From: Flavobacteriaceae bacterium
GTDB taxonomy: Bacteria; Bacteroidota; Bacteroidia; Flavobacteriales; Flavobacteriaceae
Length of the DNA stretch: 64,000 nucleotides
Direction of reading: 5' to 3'
Assembly: GCA_027082925.1 (NCBI GenBank)
Contig: JALWTD010000018.1
Location: 359,746 to 423,745, forward strand
The first letter of the stretch is position 1, and the number at the start of each line of letters is the position of its first letter. The position numbers and the translations under genes were made by a program. This document shows positions 50,847-59,334 of the stretch, piece after piece. The notes below the pieces were generated by a model. The model saw only the letters and a list, made by a program, of their open reading frames with translations. It was not told where the DNA came from and searched no databases.

Positions 50847-52412
50847 ATGAAAAAACAAATTTTAAGTTTAGCAGTTTTATTGATGGGATCATCAGTACTA
50901 TTTGCTCAAGGAAACACAAGTGATGTAAATTCACAGGGAGTTTCGAATTCAGCAACCGTTATGCAATACGGAACTGCAAATGATTCAGACATTGATCAAA
51001 CAGGTCAAATGGATGCCTTAGGTGGTGTTGAGAATATTGCAGAAGTGTATCAAACAGGAGAAGGGAACGCAGCGGTAATTAACCAACGAGGAGATAGAAA
51101 TGAAGCTATTGCTGTACAATTAGGTACATTTAACTATTCAAATCAATCTCAAGGAGTAGGATGGAGTGAAGATAATTACCAATATGCTTGGCAATACGGA
51201 GCTGATAACGTTTCTTACCAATTACAACGTTGGGATAACAATACGGGTGTTGTAGAACAATATGGTACAGGTAACTACTCTGATCAAGATCAACGTACCC
51301 TTACTAATGGAGCTATGGGAAGTTATGCTTATGCAGGTCAAGAAGGTGCGTATAATATGTCATTCCAGTTACAAAGAGGTCAAGAAAACTGGGCCAATAC
51401 TTATCAATGGGGATGGTATAATTACTCAAACCAAGAACAATATGGTAACGATAACGTTTCAGAGACTCATCAGTTCTGGTATGCTAACAACAGTGATGCT
51501 TACCAAGAAGGTGATATGAATTATCAGCATACTGACCAATGGGGTTGGTTTAATACATCAACAACAACTCAAGTAGGAGATGGAAATGGATCTTATACAA
51601 ATCAAGATGGTTATGCTAATATGAGTACTACCACTCAAACAGGTGATTTTAATGGATCTGTGACTAATCAGTACGGAGCTTATAATGTGAGTACTACTAC
51701 TCAAAATGGAGTTGGTAATGGATCATTTACGTTGCAATTGGGAGATGACAATGGAAGTACTACTACTCAAGATGGTATGGATAATGGGTCACAAACCTAT
51801 CAATATGGAGATTACAATATGAGTACTACTACTCAAAATGGTTACTATAACGATTCTTATACTGAGCAATATGGTTATGGTAACGGAAGTACTACTACTC
51901 AAAATGGTTTTGGTAATGCTTCTTACACAGGACAAGTTGGATTATCTAACGGTAGTGATACAACTCAAGATGGTGAGTTTAATGGTTCAGAAACAGTACA
52001 AATAGGATGGGCAAATTACTCTTCTACAAATCAAGAAGGTTGTGATAACGAATCAACTACTTATCAAGAAGGATGGTTTAACACTAGTTATACAAACCAA
52101 TTAGGATCTGGTAATAGTTCTTATACAGAGCAATTAGGAATATTTAATTATTCTTCTACAGATCAAGAAGGTTGTGATAATTTATCTACTACATTACAAC
52201 ATGGTTCTGGAAATATGAGTTCAACAATGCAAATTGGTTTTGAAAACACTGCAGTGACTCATCAAGATGGTGTTCTTAACGATTCTAATACTTATCAATT
52301 TGGTAATGGTAATGGAAGTAATGTATATCAGTTTGGTGTAGGAAATACATCAAATGTAATGCAAGTGGGAGGTTCTGCTGCTTGTGATGGTTGTAATAAT
52401 CCATCTAGATAG
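50847..52412 (+). CDS. csgA: Curli-type major amyloid subunit (CsgA-like) with 11-residue repeats
   Basis: A 521-residue secreted protein, signal peptide MKKQILSLAVLLMGSSVLFAQ. The N-terminal half (to about residue 235) has irregular curlin-like repeats of 20-25 residues (EQYGTGNYSDQDQ). From about 51550 to 52360 there are some two dozen back-to-back 11-residue units of the form xSxTxQxGxxN, many STTTQ[NDT]GxxN, without gaps. E. coli CsgA (151 residues) has five 22-residue repeats with the same Ser/Gln/Asn ladder, so each unit should form one beta-strand turn of an amyloid. Unusual cysteines occur in two EGCDN units and in a C-terminal SAACDGCNNPSR tail. First gene of the curli operon; a hairpin follows at 52437-52466. 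Confidence 0.9.
   Translation: MKKQILSLAVLLMGSSVLFAQGNTSDVNSQGVSNSATVMQYGTANDSDIDQTGQMDALGGVENIAEVYQTGEGNAAVINQRGDRNEAIAVQLGTFNYSNQSQGVGWSEDNYQYAWQYGADNVSYQLQRWDNNTGVVEQYGTGNYSDQDQRTLTNGAMGSYAYAGQEGAYNMSFQLQRGQENWANTYQWGWYNYSNQEQYGNDNVSETHQFWYANNSDAYQEGDMNYQHTDQWGWFNTSTTTQVGDGNGSYTNQDGYANMSTTTQTGDFNGSVTNQYGAYNVSTTTQNGVGNGSFTLQLGDDNGSTTTQDGMDNGSQTYQYGDYNMSTTTQNGYYNDSYTEQYGYGNGSTTTQNGFGNASYTGQVGLSNGSDTTQDGEFNGSETVQIGWANYSSTNQEGCDNESTTYQEGWFNTSYTNQLGSGNSSYTEQLGIFNYSSTDQEGCDNLSTTLQHGSGNMSSTMQIGFENTAVTHQDGVLNDSNTYQFGNGNGSNVYQFGVGNTSNVMQVGGSAACDGCNNPSR
51550..52360 (+). repeat. 33-bp coding tandem repeat of the amyloid core
   Basis: Strict 33-bp periodicity encoding 11-residue units. Units alternate: STTTQ-type and S[YFQ]TxQ-type, so a 66-bp higher-order period is also visible. 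Codons vary between copies, for example ACTACTACT and ACAACAACT. This is coding and not a CRISPR array. Confidence 0.85.
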
Positions 52413-52436
52413 AACTTAATTTTAGAAATATAATTA

Positions 52437-52466
52437 AAAAAGAGGGGTATTATATCCCTCTTTTTC
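52437..52466 (+). terminator. Hairpin between the major amyloid gene and the rest of the curli operon
   Basis: AAAAAGAGGG / CCCTCTTTTT with a 9-nt loop, followed by CTT. It lies 25 bp after the csgA-like stop and 19 bp before the next ATG. No new TAnnTTTG promoter is seen in between, so partial read-through would give much more major subunit than secretion proteins. Confidence 0.75.
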
Positions 52467-52484
52467 TTAAATTGTATCCTAATT

Positions 52485-52943
52485 ATGAAAAAAAACAATA
52501 CCATGCGTCTTTTATTTTTATTTATTATAGGATTTAGTTTTGCCAATGTGTACGGACAGGCAGATGAAAATACATACATTATAAACCGGTATTTTCAAAA
52601 CATAAGCAATAGTCAAGAGCAGTTATTAACATCTCAATCGTTGTTTCAACAGTCATTAACAAATACAGATGCTGTAAATGCTGCAGAGTTGAATATATTG
52701 CAATCTGGAAATTATAATGCAATTAATGTAGAGACTTCGGGAAATAGATTAAATATAAGTCAAGTAGGAGAAAATAACAGTTATGAGTTTATAACGTATT
52801 ACGGTAGAGGTGACTCAAATTTTGAAGTTCAGCAACTAGGAAATAATAATTTCATTCAAGTACTAGGGGAAAATTCTATTATAGACAATATGAAGATTTT
52901 CCAAAAATCAAATAACCAAACAATAACAGTTATAAATTACTAA
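52485..52943 (+). CDS. csgB: CsgB-like minor curlin / nucleator candidate
   Basis: A 152-residue secreted protein (signal peptide to VYGQ, about residue 25). The C-terminal part has curlin-like ladders: LNILQSGNYNAINVETSGNRLNISQVGENN and FEVQQLGNNNFIQVLGEN, fewer and less regular than in the major subunit. In E. coli CsgB nucleates CsgA at the cell surface and is also an imperfect-repeat protein; the same role is inferred from repeat type and position. A start at the second ATG (52503) would shorten the signal peptide by six residues. Confidence 0.78.
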   Translation: MKKNNTMRLLFLFIIGFSFANVYGQADENTYIINRYFQNISNSQEQLLTSQSLFQQSLTNTDAVNAAELNILQSGNYNAINVETSGNRLNISQVGENNSYEFITYYGRGDSNFEVQQLGNNNFIQVLGENSIIDNMKIFQKSNNQTITVINY

Positions 52944-52950
52944 TTTAATA

Positions 52951-53670
52951 GTGAAACTACGAGTTAATATAGGTGTAATTTTATTTTTTATTTTACAAGG
53001 AAATGGCGTTTTAGCTCAAGAAACTATAAAAGCCAAAATTGTATCTAAAATTGTAGATAATTTTGTAGATATTTCAGCTATAGCTCAAAATTCTGATGCC
53101 ACTTACAAAAGTGGTTTTACTTATTTATTCCTATCCCTAAAAAAAGGAGAAGGTAAAAACTATTCTAGAAATCAACAATCAGGAGAATTTTCTTTAAACC
53201 CAAATGAAGAAAAAAAAATATCTTCTTTAAAAATTAATATACAAGCTGGAGAAGAGTGTAGAGTTTATTTTTTTATTAGAAAAAATGATAAATTAATTTC
53301 AAAAGATTCCACCATTATCTTTTCTGTAGAAAAGGGAAATAAAAAAAAGTTTGTTGAAGAAAACGATATTGAAATTGTTGGTTTAGTGGTTGAAGATGTA
53401 AAAACAAAACTGGGAAAAGACTTTTACGATTATTTTTACCAAAAGTACATGTCTTCGGGAGCTAAGTATCCGTTTATTGTACATATAGATGAAAAACCTA
53501 GTATTGGTAGAGGTAGTAAAATAACCATTGATGTAGATGATAGAATTATTTTTCAGTTTATGACAAGACCAAGCGATGAGTATATTCAATCTGCTGCAAA
53601 TCAAGCATTGAGGTATGTGAGTAATTATGCAACTCAAAGAAGATTATTGTACAAAAACAAAAAATTTTAA
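52951..53670 (+). CDS. csgE: CsgE-family curli assembly protein
   Basis: A 239-residue secreted protein. GTG is the start: it lies 7 bp after the previous stop and gives the signal peptide MKLRVNIGVILFFILQGNGVLAQ. The C-terminal half (about 125-239: EIVGLVVEDVKTKLGKDFYDYFYQKYMS; KYPFIVHIDEKPSIGRGSKITI; QAANQALRYV-like end) matches CsgE, the periplasmic gate of the CsgG channel. The N-terminal 100 residues are an extra beta-rich domain not present in the 129-residue E. coli protein, common in Bacteroidota versions. Confidence 0.88.
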   Translation: MKLRVNIGVILFFILQGNGVLAQETIKAKIVSKIVDNFVDISAIAQNSDATYKSGFTYLFLSLKKGEGKNYSRNQQSGEFSLNPNEEKKISSLKINIQAGEECRVYFFIRKNDKLISKDSTIIFSVEKGNKKKFVEENDIEIVGLVVEDVKTKLGKDFYDYFYQKYMSSGAKYPFIVHIDEKPSIGRGSKITIDVDDRIIFQFMTRPSDEYIQSAANQALRYVSNYATQRRLLYKNKKF

Positions 53671-53692
53671 ATATATTTAATTATATTGTGAT

Positions 53693-54106
53693 ATGAAAAA
53701 TGTAAAAACAGTCCTATTCCTAGTGCTTTTAGGCGTCCCTATTTTAATGCAAGCACAGCAATTAGTTTACAAACCTATTAATCCGGCATTTGGAGGAGAC
53801 ACCTTCAATTACCAATGGTTACTTAGTTCTGCTGAAGCTCAAAACAGTTTTACAGAAGATACAAGCTTAGGATTTCAGCAATCCACAGAATTAGAAAGGT
53901 TTACAGAAACCTTAAATAGACAATTGTTAAATTCGTTATCTCAAGATTTATTTAGACAAGAATTTGGAGATGGTTCTTTAACTGTTGGTACTTATGTTTT
54001 TGGTAGTTTGGTAGTAGAAATAACACCGGCAACCAATGGTTTAGCTATTAATATTTTAGACACACAAACAGGTGATCAAACTCAAATTATAATCCCGAAT
54101 AATTAA
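53693..54106 (+). CDS. csgF: CsgF-family curli assembly protein
   Basis: A 137-residue secreted protein: signal peptide to ILMQAQ, then LVYKPINPAFGGDTFNYQWLLSSAEAQN, which is the conserved CsgF N-terminus that plugs into the CsgG pore (NPxFGG...NxxxLLSxAxAQN). CsgF couples secretion to CsgB-based nucleation outside the cell. Spaced 22 bp after csgE and 8 bp before csgG. Confidence 0.93.
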   Translation: MKNVKTVLFLVLLGVPILMQAQQLVYKPINPAFGGDTFNYQWLLSSAEAQNSFTEDTSLGFQQSTELERFTETLNRQLLNSLSQDLFRQEFGDGSLTVGTYVFGSLVVEITPATNGLAINILDTQTGDQTQIIIPNN

Positions 54107-54114
54107 TATTAGCT

Positions 54115-55506
54115 ATGAGCAAAAAATATATTTGTGCAACACTATTAGTTTCTTTATTGTTTACAAGTTGTGGTGCATATTTTAATCAACCTTTACAACC
54201 AACAAAAGCACGATTAGGAGAAAATACTACAAAAAATAAAATATTGGATGGTATTTTACCAATAAAGCCAACCGTAGTAGGTGTATATAAGTTTAGAGAT
54301 CAAACCGGTCAATATAAGATGGTTGAAAACGGAACAAGTTGGAGTACTGCTGTAACCCAAGGAGCAACGTCTATATTACTTAAATCGTTAGAAGATTCTA
54401 AATGGTTTACTCCAATAGAAAGAGAAAATGTGAGTAATCTGCTAAATGAAAGACAAATAATTAGATCTACACGTCAAGAGTACAGTAAGGATACTAAAAA
54501 AGACCAAACAACTTCAATACCACCATTATTATTTGCAGGAGTGCTGTTAGAAGGTGGAGTTATCTCATACGATTCAAATATTATTACAGGAGGATCTGGA
54601 GCTCGTTACTTTGGAGCAGGAGGTTCAACACAATACAGACAAGACAGAATTACAATTTATTTGCGAGCAGTATCTACCTCAAACGGGCAAATTCTTAAAA
54701 CGGTTTATATTTCAAAAACAATCTTATCTCAAGGAATTTCAGCAAGCTTATTCAGATATGTTTCTCTGCAAAAACTATTAGAAGTTGAAACAGGTGTAAC
54801 TAGAAATGAACCTACGCAGTTAGCGGTTAAAGAGGCTATAGATAAAGCTGTTGAAACATTAATTGTGGAAGGAATTGTTGATGGTTTATGGAAGCCAAGA
54901 GGTGGACAGGCAACAGTAGACGCTTTAAAAGAAAGATACGCCAAGGAAAAAGAAGAAGCCTCATCTACAGCTCTATTAGACAGAAAACTTGAAGATAGAA
55001 GAGGAAAATCAGCAGTAAGCGTATCATCAGGAATGTCAGAAATTGCAGGAGATTATTCTAACTCAAAAGGTCATTTAGGAGGTAGTGTTGCTTATAAAAT
55101 ATATTTTAATAAGCCAATGCTAAATTTAAATATGGGACTTGGATATTTTCAGTTAGAAAATGAACAGGCGTTTAAAGATGACTTTATAGCATTTGATGTA
55201 AATTTAGAATACAACATACTACCTTATGACGATTTCACTCCGTATGTATATGGAGGAATAGGAACTGTTTCTAACACAAATATTACAAACCCTCTTTTTA
55301 AGTTCCAATACGGACTAGGTTTAGAATATTTACCTATGAACAATTTAGGAATTAAAGTTTTTGGAGAACAAAACTTATTATTAAGCGATAAACTAGATGG
55401 TTTTGTAAATGGTAAAAGAGACGATTACTATTGGAGAGTTGGAGTAGGATTAAATTTTTATTTTGGAAAACCATACAAAAGAGTAAAATCAGTAATTTTT
55501 GAATAA
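54115..55506 (+). CDS. csgG: CsgG-family curli secretion channel with extra C-terminal domain
   Basis: A 463-residue lipoprotein (LLFTSC, lipid Cys19). Residues about 25-275 are the CsgG pore: QPTKARLGENTT, VGVYKFRDQTGQYK, WFTPIERENVSNLLNERQIIR, GGVISYDSNI...GGSGARYFGAGGS and VEGIVDGLW. E. coli CsgG is 277 residues; here about 165 further residues follow, with glycine-rich alternating strands (GGSVAYKIYFN; LNMGLGYFQL; PYVYGGIGTVS; RVGVGLNFYFGK) resembling a small eight-strand outer-membrane barrel. The extension could anchor or space the channel. Confidence 0.9.
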   Translation: MSKKYICATLLVSLLFTSCGAYFNQPLQPTKARLGENTTKNKILDGILPIKPTVVGVYKFRDQTGQYKMVENGTSWSTAVTQGATSILLKSLEDSKWFTPIERENVSNLLNERQIIRSTRQEYSKDTKKDQTTSIPPLLFAGVLLEGGVISYDSNIITGGSGARYFGAGGSTQYRQDRITIYLRAVSTSNGQILKTVYISKTILSQGISASLFRYVSLQKLLEVETGVTRNEPTQLAVKEAIDKAVETLIVEGIVDGLWKPRGGQATVDALKERYAKEKEEASSTALLDRKLEDRRGKSAVSVSSGMSEIAGDYSNSKGHLGGSVAYKIYFNKPMLNLNMGLGYFQLENEQAFKDDFIAFDVNLEYNILPYDDFTPYVYGGIGTVSNTNITNPLFKFQYGLGLEYLPMNNLGIKVFGEQNLLLSDKLDGFVNGKRDDYYWRVGVGLNFYFGKPYKRVKSVIFE

Positions 55507-55520
55507 TTAAAAAAATAGAA

Positions 55521-57029
55521 ATGAAAAAAACACTTAATATATTAATTATACTATCACTTAATTTATTCATAAGTTGTGGTGAAGACACCGTAGATTTAGT
55601 TGGGTTAGGAACAATTACAGGTAGAGTTGTAGAGGTTAATAATTTTAACCCTATAGAAAACGCAAAAGTAACCTTAAGTCCAACAAGTAATACCGTTTTT
55701 ACTGATGCCGACGGTTATTTTATAATTCAAGATGTAGAAGCGGGAGAATATTCAGTAAGTGCTAAAAAAGAAGGTTTTTTAACTAAGTTTGAGGCAGCTA
55801 CTGTTACGGCCGATTTAGAGGTAAATGTGATATTTGAAATGGAAATAGAAACCGCTTTAAATAGACCTCCAACAGCACCTGAGTTAGTAACACCAGAAAG
55901 TGGTGCTATTGATCAAGAACTTTCTGTTGAATTAATTTGGACTTCTACAGATCCGGAAGGTGACCCTATAACGTACCGAGTAGAAATTCAAAATGATTAT
56001 AACAACGATATTGTACGCGTAGAAAATTTGACTGATACAACCTATGTCGTATCAAACTTACGTTACGGAACAAAGTATTTTTGGCAAGTAGCCGCTACAG
56101 ATAATATTAACGCAGAGGTTTTAAGCACGGTAAGTAATTTTACAACAAAATCTGATCCTGACAATAGATATTTTTATGTTCAAAAAGATGTGAGTACAGG
56201 AAATAATGTAATTTTTTCAATAAATTATAATGAATCTACCGGAGATCCAGAAAATACAGTTCAGTTAACTACAAATAATCAAAATAGCTGGCGACCAAGA
56301 AAAAATCAGGCTTCAAACCTAATAGCTTTCTTAAGAACTGCAAATAATGAAACACATTTGTTTACAATGAATCAAAATGGTTCTAATATACAGCAAGTTA
56401 CAGCTGCAGTACCAATAACAGGCTTCGATTTAAATGAAATTGATTTTGCTTGGTCTTCTAATGGAGATAGATTAATTTATCCTCATTACGATAAGTTATA
56501 CGTTATTAATAAAGATGGAAGCGGACTTCAGCAAATTTATCAAACAGCTGACGGAAGCTATATCACAGAGTGTGATTGGAGTAACGATGGAAGTATGATA
56601 GCTCTTAAAACAAATGATATTACCGGATATAATGTCTCTATTTTTACTATTGATATGTCTGGAAACATACTTACAACAGTACTATCTGGAGTTACGGGAG
56701 CAGCAGGAGGTTTAAATATCTCAGTAGATAATAAACTATTGTTATTTACATACGATATTTCAGGATACGAAAGTCCGGATAACAGACAGTTAGATACACA
56801 TATTTTTGTTTACGAGTTTTTAACCACCTTAGTAACAGACGTTTCTGTAAACAAACCGGCAGGTACAAATGATTTAGATCCTAGATTTTCTCCAAATGAA
56901 GCAGATATTATTTTTGTAAATACATCAAACGATGGTATATCTGAAAAAACGATTTATAGGGTCGATTTAGCTTCAGGAAACATAATTACACCATTATTTT
57001 CAAATGCAGCAATGCCTGATTGGGAATAA
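55521..57029 (+). CDS. Multidomain lipoprotein (CarboxypepD-like, FN3-like, TolB-like propeller)
   Basis: A 502-residue lipoprotein (LFISCG, lipid Cys19). Order: carboxypeptidase-like regulatory domain (about 28-105: GTITGRVVEVNNFNPIENAKV...GYFIIQDVEAGEYSVSA), a fibronectin type III-like domain (about 115-210: PTAPELVTPESGAIDQ...YFWQVAATD), and a TolB/WD40-like beta-propeller (about 215-500: FAWSSNGDRLIYPHYDKLYVINKDGSG; LDPRFSPNEADIIFV). It follows csgG by 14 bp with a terminator after it, so it belongs to the curli operon. A role as surface partner of the fibre is inferred from context only. Confidence 0.82.
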   Translation: MKKTLNILIILSLNLFISCGEDTVDLVGLGTITGRVVEVNNFNPIENAKVTLSPTSNTVFTDADGYFIIQDVEAGEYSVSAKKEGFLTKFEAATVTADLEVNVIFEMEIETALNRPPTAPELVTPESGAIDQELSVELIWTSTDPEGDPITYRVEIQNDYNNDIVRVENLTDTTYVVSNLRYGTKYFWQVAATDNINAEVLSTVSNFTTKSDPDNRYFYVQKDVSTGNNVIFSINYNESTGDPENTVQLTTNNQNSWRPRKNQASNLIAFLRTANNETHLFTMNQNGSNIQQVTAAVPITGFDLNEIDFAWSSNGDRLIYPHYDKLYVINKDGSGLQQIYQTADGSYITECDWSNDGSMIALKTNDITGYNVSIFTIDMSGNILTTVLSGVTGAAGGLNISVDNKLLLFTYDISGYESPDNRQLDTHIFVYEFLTTLVTDVSVNKPAGTNDLDPRFSPNEADIIFVNTSNDGISEKTIYRVDLASGNIITPLFSNAAMPDWE

Positions 57030-57045
57030 TAAAAGCACATAAACT

Positions 57046-57078
57046 AAAAAAGCCAAAAGAATTTCTTTTGGCTTTTTT
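57046..57078. terminator. Bidirectional terminator at the end of the curli operon
   Basis: AAAAAAGCCAAAAGAA / TTCTTTTGGCTTTTTT, a near-perfect 16-bp stem with A and T runs on either side, between convergent genes. Confidence 0.9.
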
Positions 57079-57090
57079 AGTTTTAACCAT

Positions 57091-57960
57091 TTAGTCTTTT
57101 AGTCGTTTTTTGGGTAAATCTTTCAAAAAGTAATTATAAGCTATAGTTAAAAGAAGTACAAATACAGCTGCAATTATACCCATAATAACATCGTAAAAAG
57201 GCTTAATAGAAAGCGCTATTCTTATAAATATGGTAGCTACTACAAATGCAGAATACCTAAATATTTTGTAATAATTTAAGGTATATCGAAGCGCAATTAG
57301 AACAATAATAATATCACTAAAAATGAGAATGGTATAAAAACTATGAAATGAATTTAGATATTTACCCGTATTTACAAGTCCTTTAATATCGTAAATACCT
57401 ATAATTATAAAAGCTCCTAAAATAAAAAGAGTTAATAACTTTTTAGCCTGAATAAACTCTTTATTATCATCTTCTAAATTACTAATGGGAGTATGTAATT
57501 GTAGCTTATATGTAAAACCTAAAATTACAAATATGATAAGTGCACCAAACGCATAAAAAATCATATTTACCACAGAAGGAGTCATGTGAGTCCATGAAAA
57601 ATCTGAAATATGACTAAATTCTTTAAAGGCAGCACGAATAAATATAAGTGAAAGTAGCTCTAGCTGTTTTCCTACAGATTGAGATACCGATTTTGGGAGC
57701 ACAAAAATTAAACTTAGTAATTCAAGTATCAATAAAAGAGTAAACGAAATTTCAATGGCAAAAAAAGGATTTGAAAAATATTCATCCCAACTTCCTAAAG
57801 AAACCAAATTACTTCTATCTAAATAACTTATAATAGTTGATATAATAAAAATAAAGACCAGAGACTTACTCACAATTTTATTTGTTGTGTTATTTTCCCA
57901 TACAGTTTTTAGCTTTTTAAATATTTTTTCAGAAAAATTTAGAATACTTGCTTTCATCAT
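57091..57960 (-). CDS. Integral membrane protein of unknown function
   Basis: A 289-residue protein with about seven predicted transmembrane helices after a basic cytoplasmic N-terminus (NFSEKIFKKLKTVWENN). It contains the string LELLSLIFVLPKSVSQSVGKQLELLSLIFIR, in which LELLSLIF is repeated, and ends LLTIAYNYFLKDLPKKRLKD. The layout recalls voltage-sensor-like four-helix units without an arginine ladder or pore loop that I can see. No function assigned. It is divergent from purM. Confidence 0.65.
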   Translation of the reverse strand: MMKASILNFSEKIFKKLKTVWENNTTNKIVSKSLVFIFIISTIISYLDRSNLVSLGSWDEYFSNPFFAIEISFTLLLILELLSLIFVLPKSVSQSVGKQLELLSLIFIRAAFKEFSHISDFSWTHMTPSVVNMIFYAFGALIIFVILGFTYKLQLHTPISNLEDDNKEFIQAKKLLTLFILGAFIIIGIYDIKGLVNTGKYLNSFHSFYTILIFSDIIIVLIALRYTLNYYKIFRYSAFVVATIFIRIALSIKPFYDVIMGIIAAVFVLLLTIAYNYFLKDLPKKRLKD

Positions 57961-58028
57961 TCTATGAATTTGTTTTAAAAATAGTTAATAATTTTTTAAT
58001 AATAAGTTCGATAAACTTTAAAAACAGC

Positions 58029-58036
58029 TATTTTTG
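58029..58036 (+). promoter_or_regulatory. -7 promoter element of purM
   Basis: TATTTTTG fits TAnnTTTG and ends 29 bp before the ATG at 58066. Confidence 0.55.
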
Positions 58037-58065
58037 CAAAAACGAACCTATTATATTTATCCAAC

Positions 58066-59247
58066 ATGAGTTCAGAAATAAGTAAACGATATGCTCAAAG
58101 AGGAGTTTCAGCCTCAAAAGAAGATGTACACAATGCTATAAAAAATGTTGATAAAGGTTTGTTTCCGAAGGCATTTTGTAAAATTGTACCAGATTACTTG
58201 TCAAACGACCCCAATTACTGCATTATTATGCATGCTGACGGAGCGGGAACAAAATCATCACTAGCTTATGTTTATTGGAAAGAGACCGGAGATTTATCTG
58301 TTTGGAAAGGGATTGCTCAAGATGCTTTAATAATGAACATAGACGATTTGTTGTGCGTTGGTGCAACAGATAATATTATGCTTTCTTCTACAATAGGTAG
58401 AAATAAAAATCTAATTCCGGGTGAGGTAATTGCTGCAATTATAAATGGTACCGAAGAATTATTACAAGATTTAAACAAGCATGGAGTTAAAATTCACTCA
58501 ACAGGAGGTGAAACAGCTGATGTGGGTGATTTGGTTAAAACAATTATTGTAGATTCTACAGTAACAGCGAGAGTTAAAAGAGAGGATGTAATTGACAATG
58601 CAAATATTAAAGAAGGCGATGTTATTGTTGGTTTAGCTTCTTTTGGAAAGGCTTCTTACGAAAAAAACTATAATGGAGGTATGGGAAGCAATGGCTTAAC
58701 ATCTGCTAGACATGATGTGTTCTCAGCGTATTTAGCCGAAAAATATCCTGAAAGTTTCGATAGTAGCGTTCCTAAAGACTTGGTTTATTCAGGAAACTTA
58801 AAATTAACGGATAGTGTTGAAAATACACCGTTAGATGCGGGAAAATTAGTGCTTTCACCAACTCGAACATATGCTCCTATAATAAAAAAAATACTCGAAA
58901 AATATACTTCCAAACAAATTCACGGAATGATACATTGCAGTGGAGGGGCACAAACAAAAATTTTACATTTTGTAGAAAATTTACATATTGTAAAAGATAA
59001 TATGTTTAAAATACCGCCATTGTTTAAATTAATTCAAGAACAGTCAAAAACTTCTTGGAAAGAGATGTATCAAGTATTTAATTGTGGACATAGAATGGAG
59101 TTGTACATTGCTCCTGAAGTAGCAGAAGACCTTATTAAAATTTCAGAAAGTTTTAATGTTGAAGCAAAAATTATAGGTCGCGTACAAAATAGCAAAACAA
59201 AAAAACTGACAATAAAAAGTGAATTTGGGGTATTTACCTACCAGTAA
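58066..59247 (+). CDS. purM: Phosphoribosylformylglycinamidine cyclo-ligase (AIR synthase)
   Basis: A 393-residue PurM, which closes the imidazole ring in purine synthesis (FGAM to AIR, using ATP). Strings: RYAQRGVSASKEDVHNAI, IMHADGAGTKSSLAY, IAQDALIMNIDDLLCVGA, STGGETADVGD (ATP/metal site) and MIHCSGGAQTKILHF. It is about 45 residues longer than E. coli PurM (345), as is usual for the Bacteroidota form. Single gene with its own promoter. Confidence 0.92.
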   Translation: MSSEISKRYAQRGVSASKEDVHNAIKNVDKGLFPKAFCKIVPDYLSNDPNYCIIMHADGAGTKSSLAYVYWKETGDLSVWKGIAQDALIMNIDDLLCVGATDNIMLSSTIGRNKNLIPGEVIAAIINGTEELLQDLNKHGVKIHSTGGETADVGDLVKTIIVDSTVTARVKREDVIDNANIKEGDVIVGLASFGKASYEKNYNGGMGSNGLTSARHDVFSAYLAEKYPESFDSSVPKDLVYSGNLKLTDSVENTPLDAGKLVLSPTRTYAPIIKKILEKYTSKQIHGMIHCSGGAQTKILHFVENLHIVKDNMFKIPPLFKLIQEQSKTSWKEMYQVFNCGHRMELYIAPEVAEDLIKISESFNVEAKIIGRVQNSKTKKLTIKSEFGVFTYQ

Positions 59248-59307
59248 ATAAGTAAAAAAACAAGTCCCTTTAGAAAAAGCACAAATAAAATTCTCAAGAA
59301 TTTATTG

Positions 59308-59315
59308 TAAATTTG
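59308..59315 (+). promoter_or_regulatory. -7 promoter element of prfA
   Basis: TAAATTTG fits TAnnTTTG and ends 19 bp before the ATG at 59335. Confidence 0.6.
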
Positions 59316-59334
59316 CAATCCAACAAAAAAATAA

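Noticed and set aside
51550..52360. Regular 33-bp repeats that might be taken for a CRISPR array
   Set aside because: The period is fully coding, units are diverged at synonymous sites, there are no separate spacers, and no cas gene is present.
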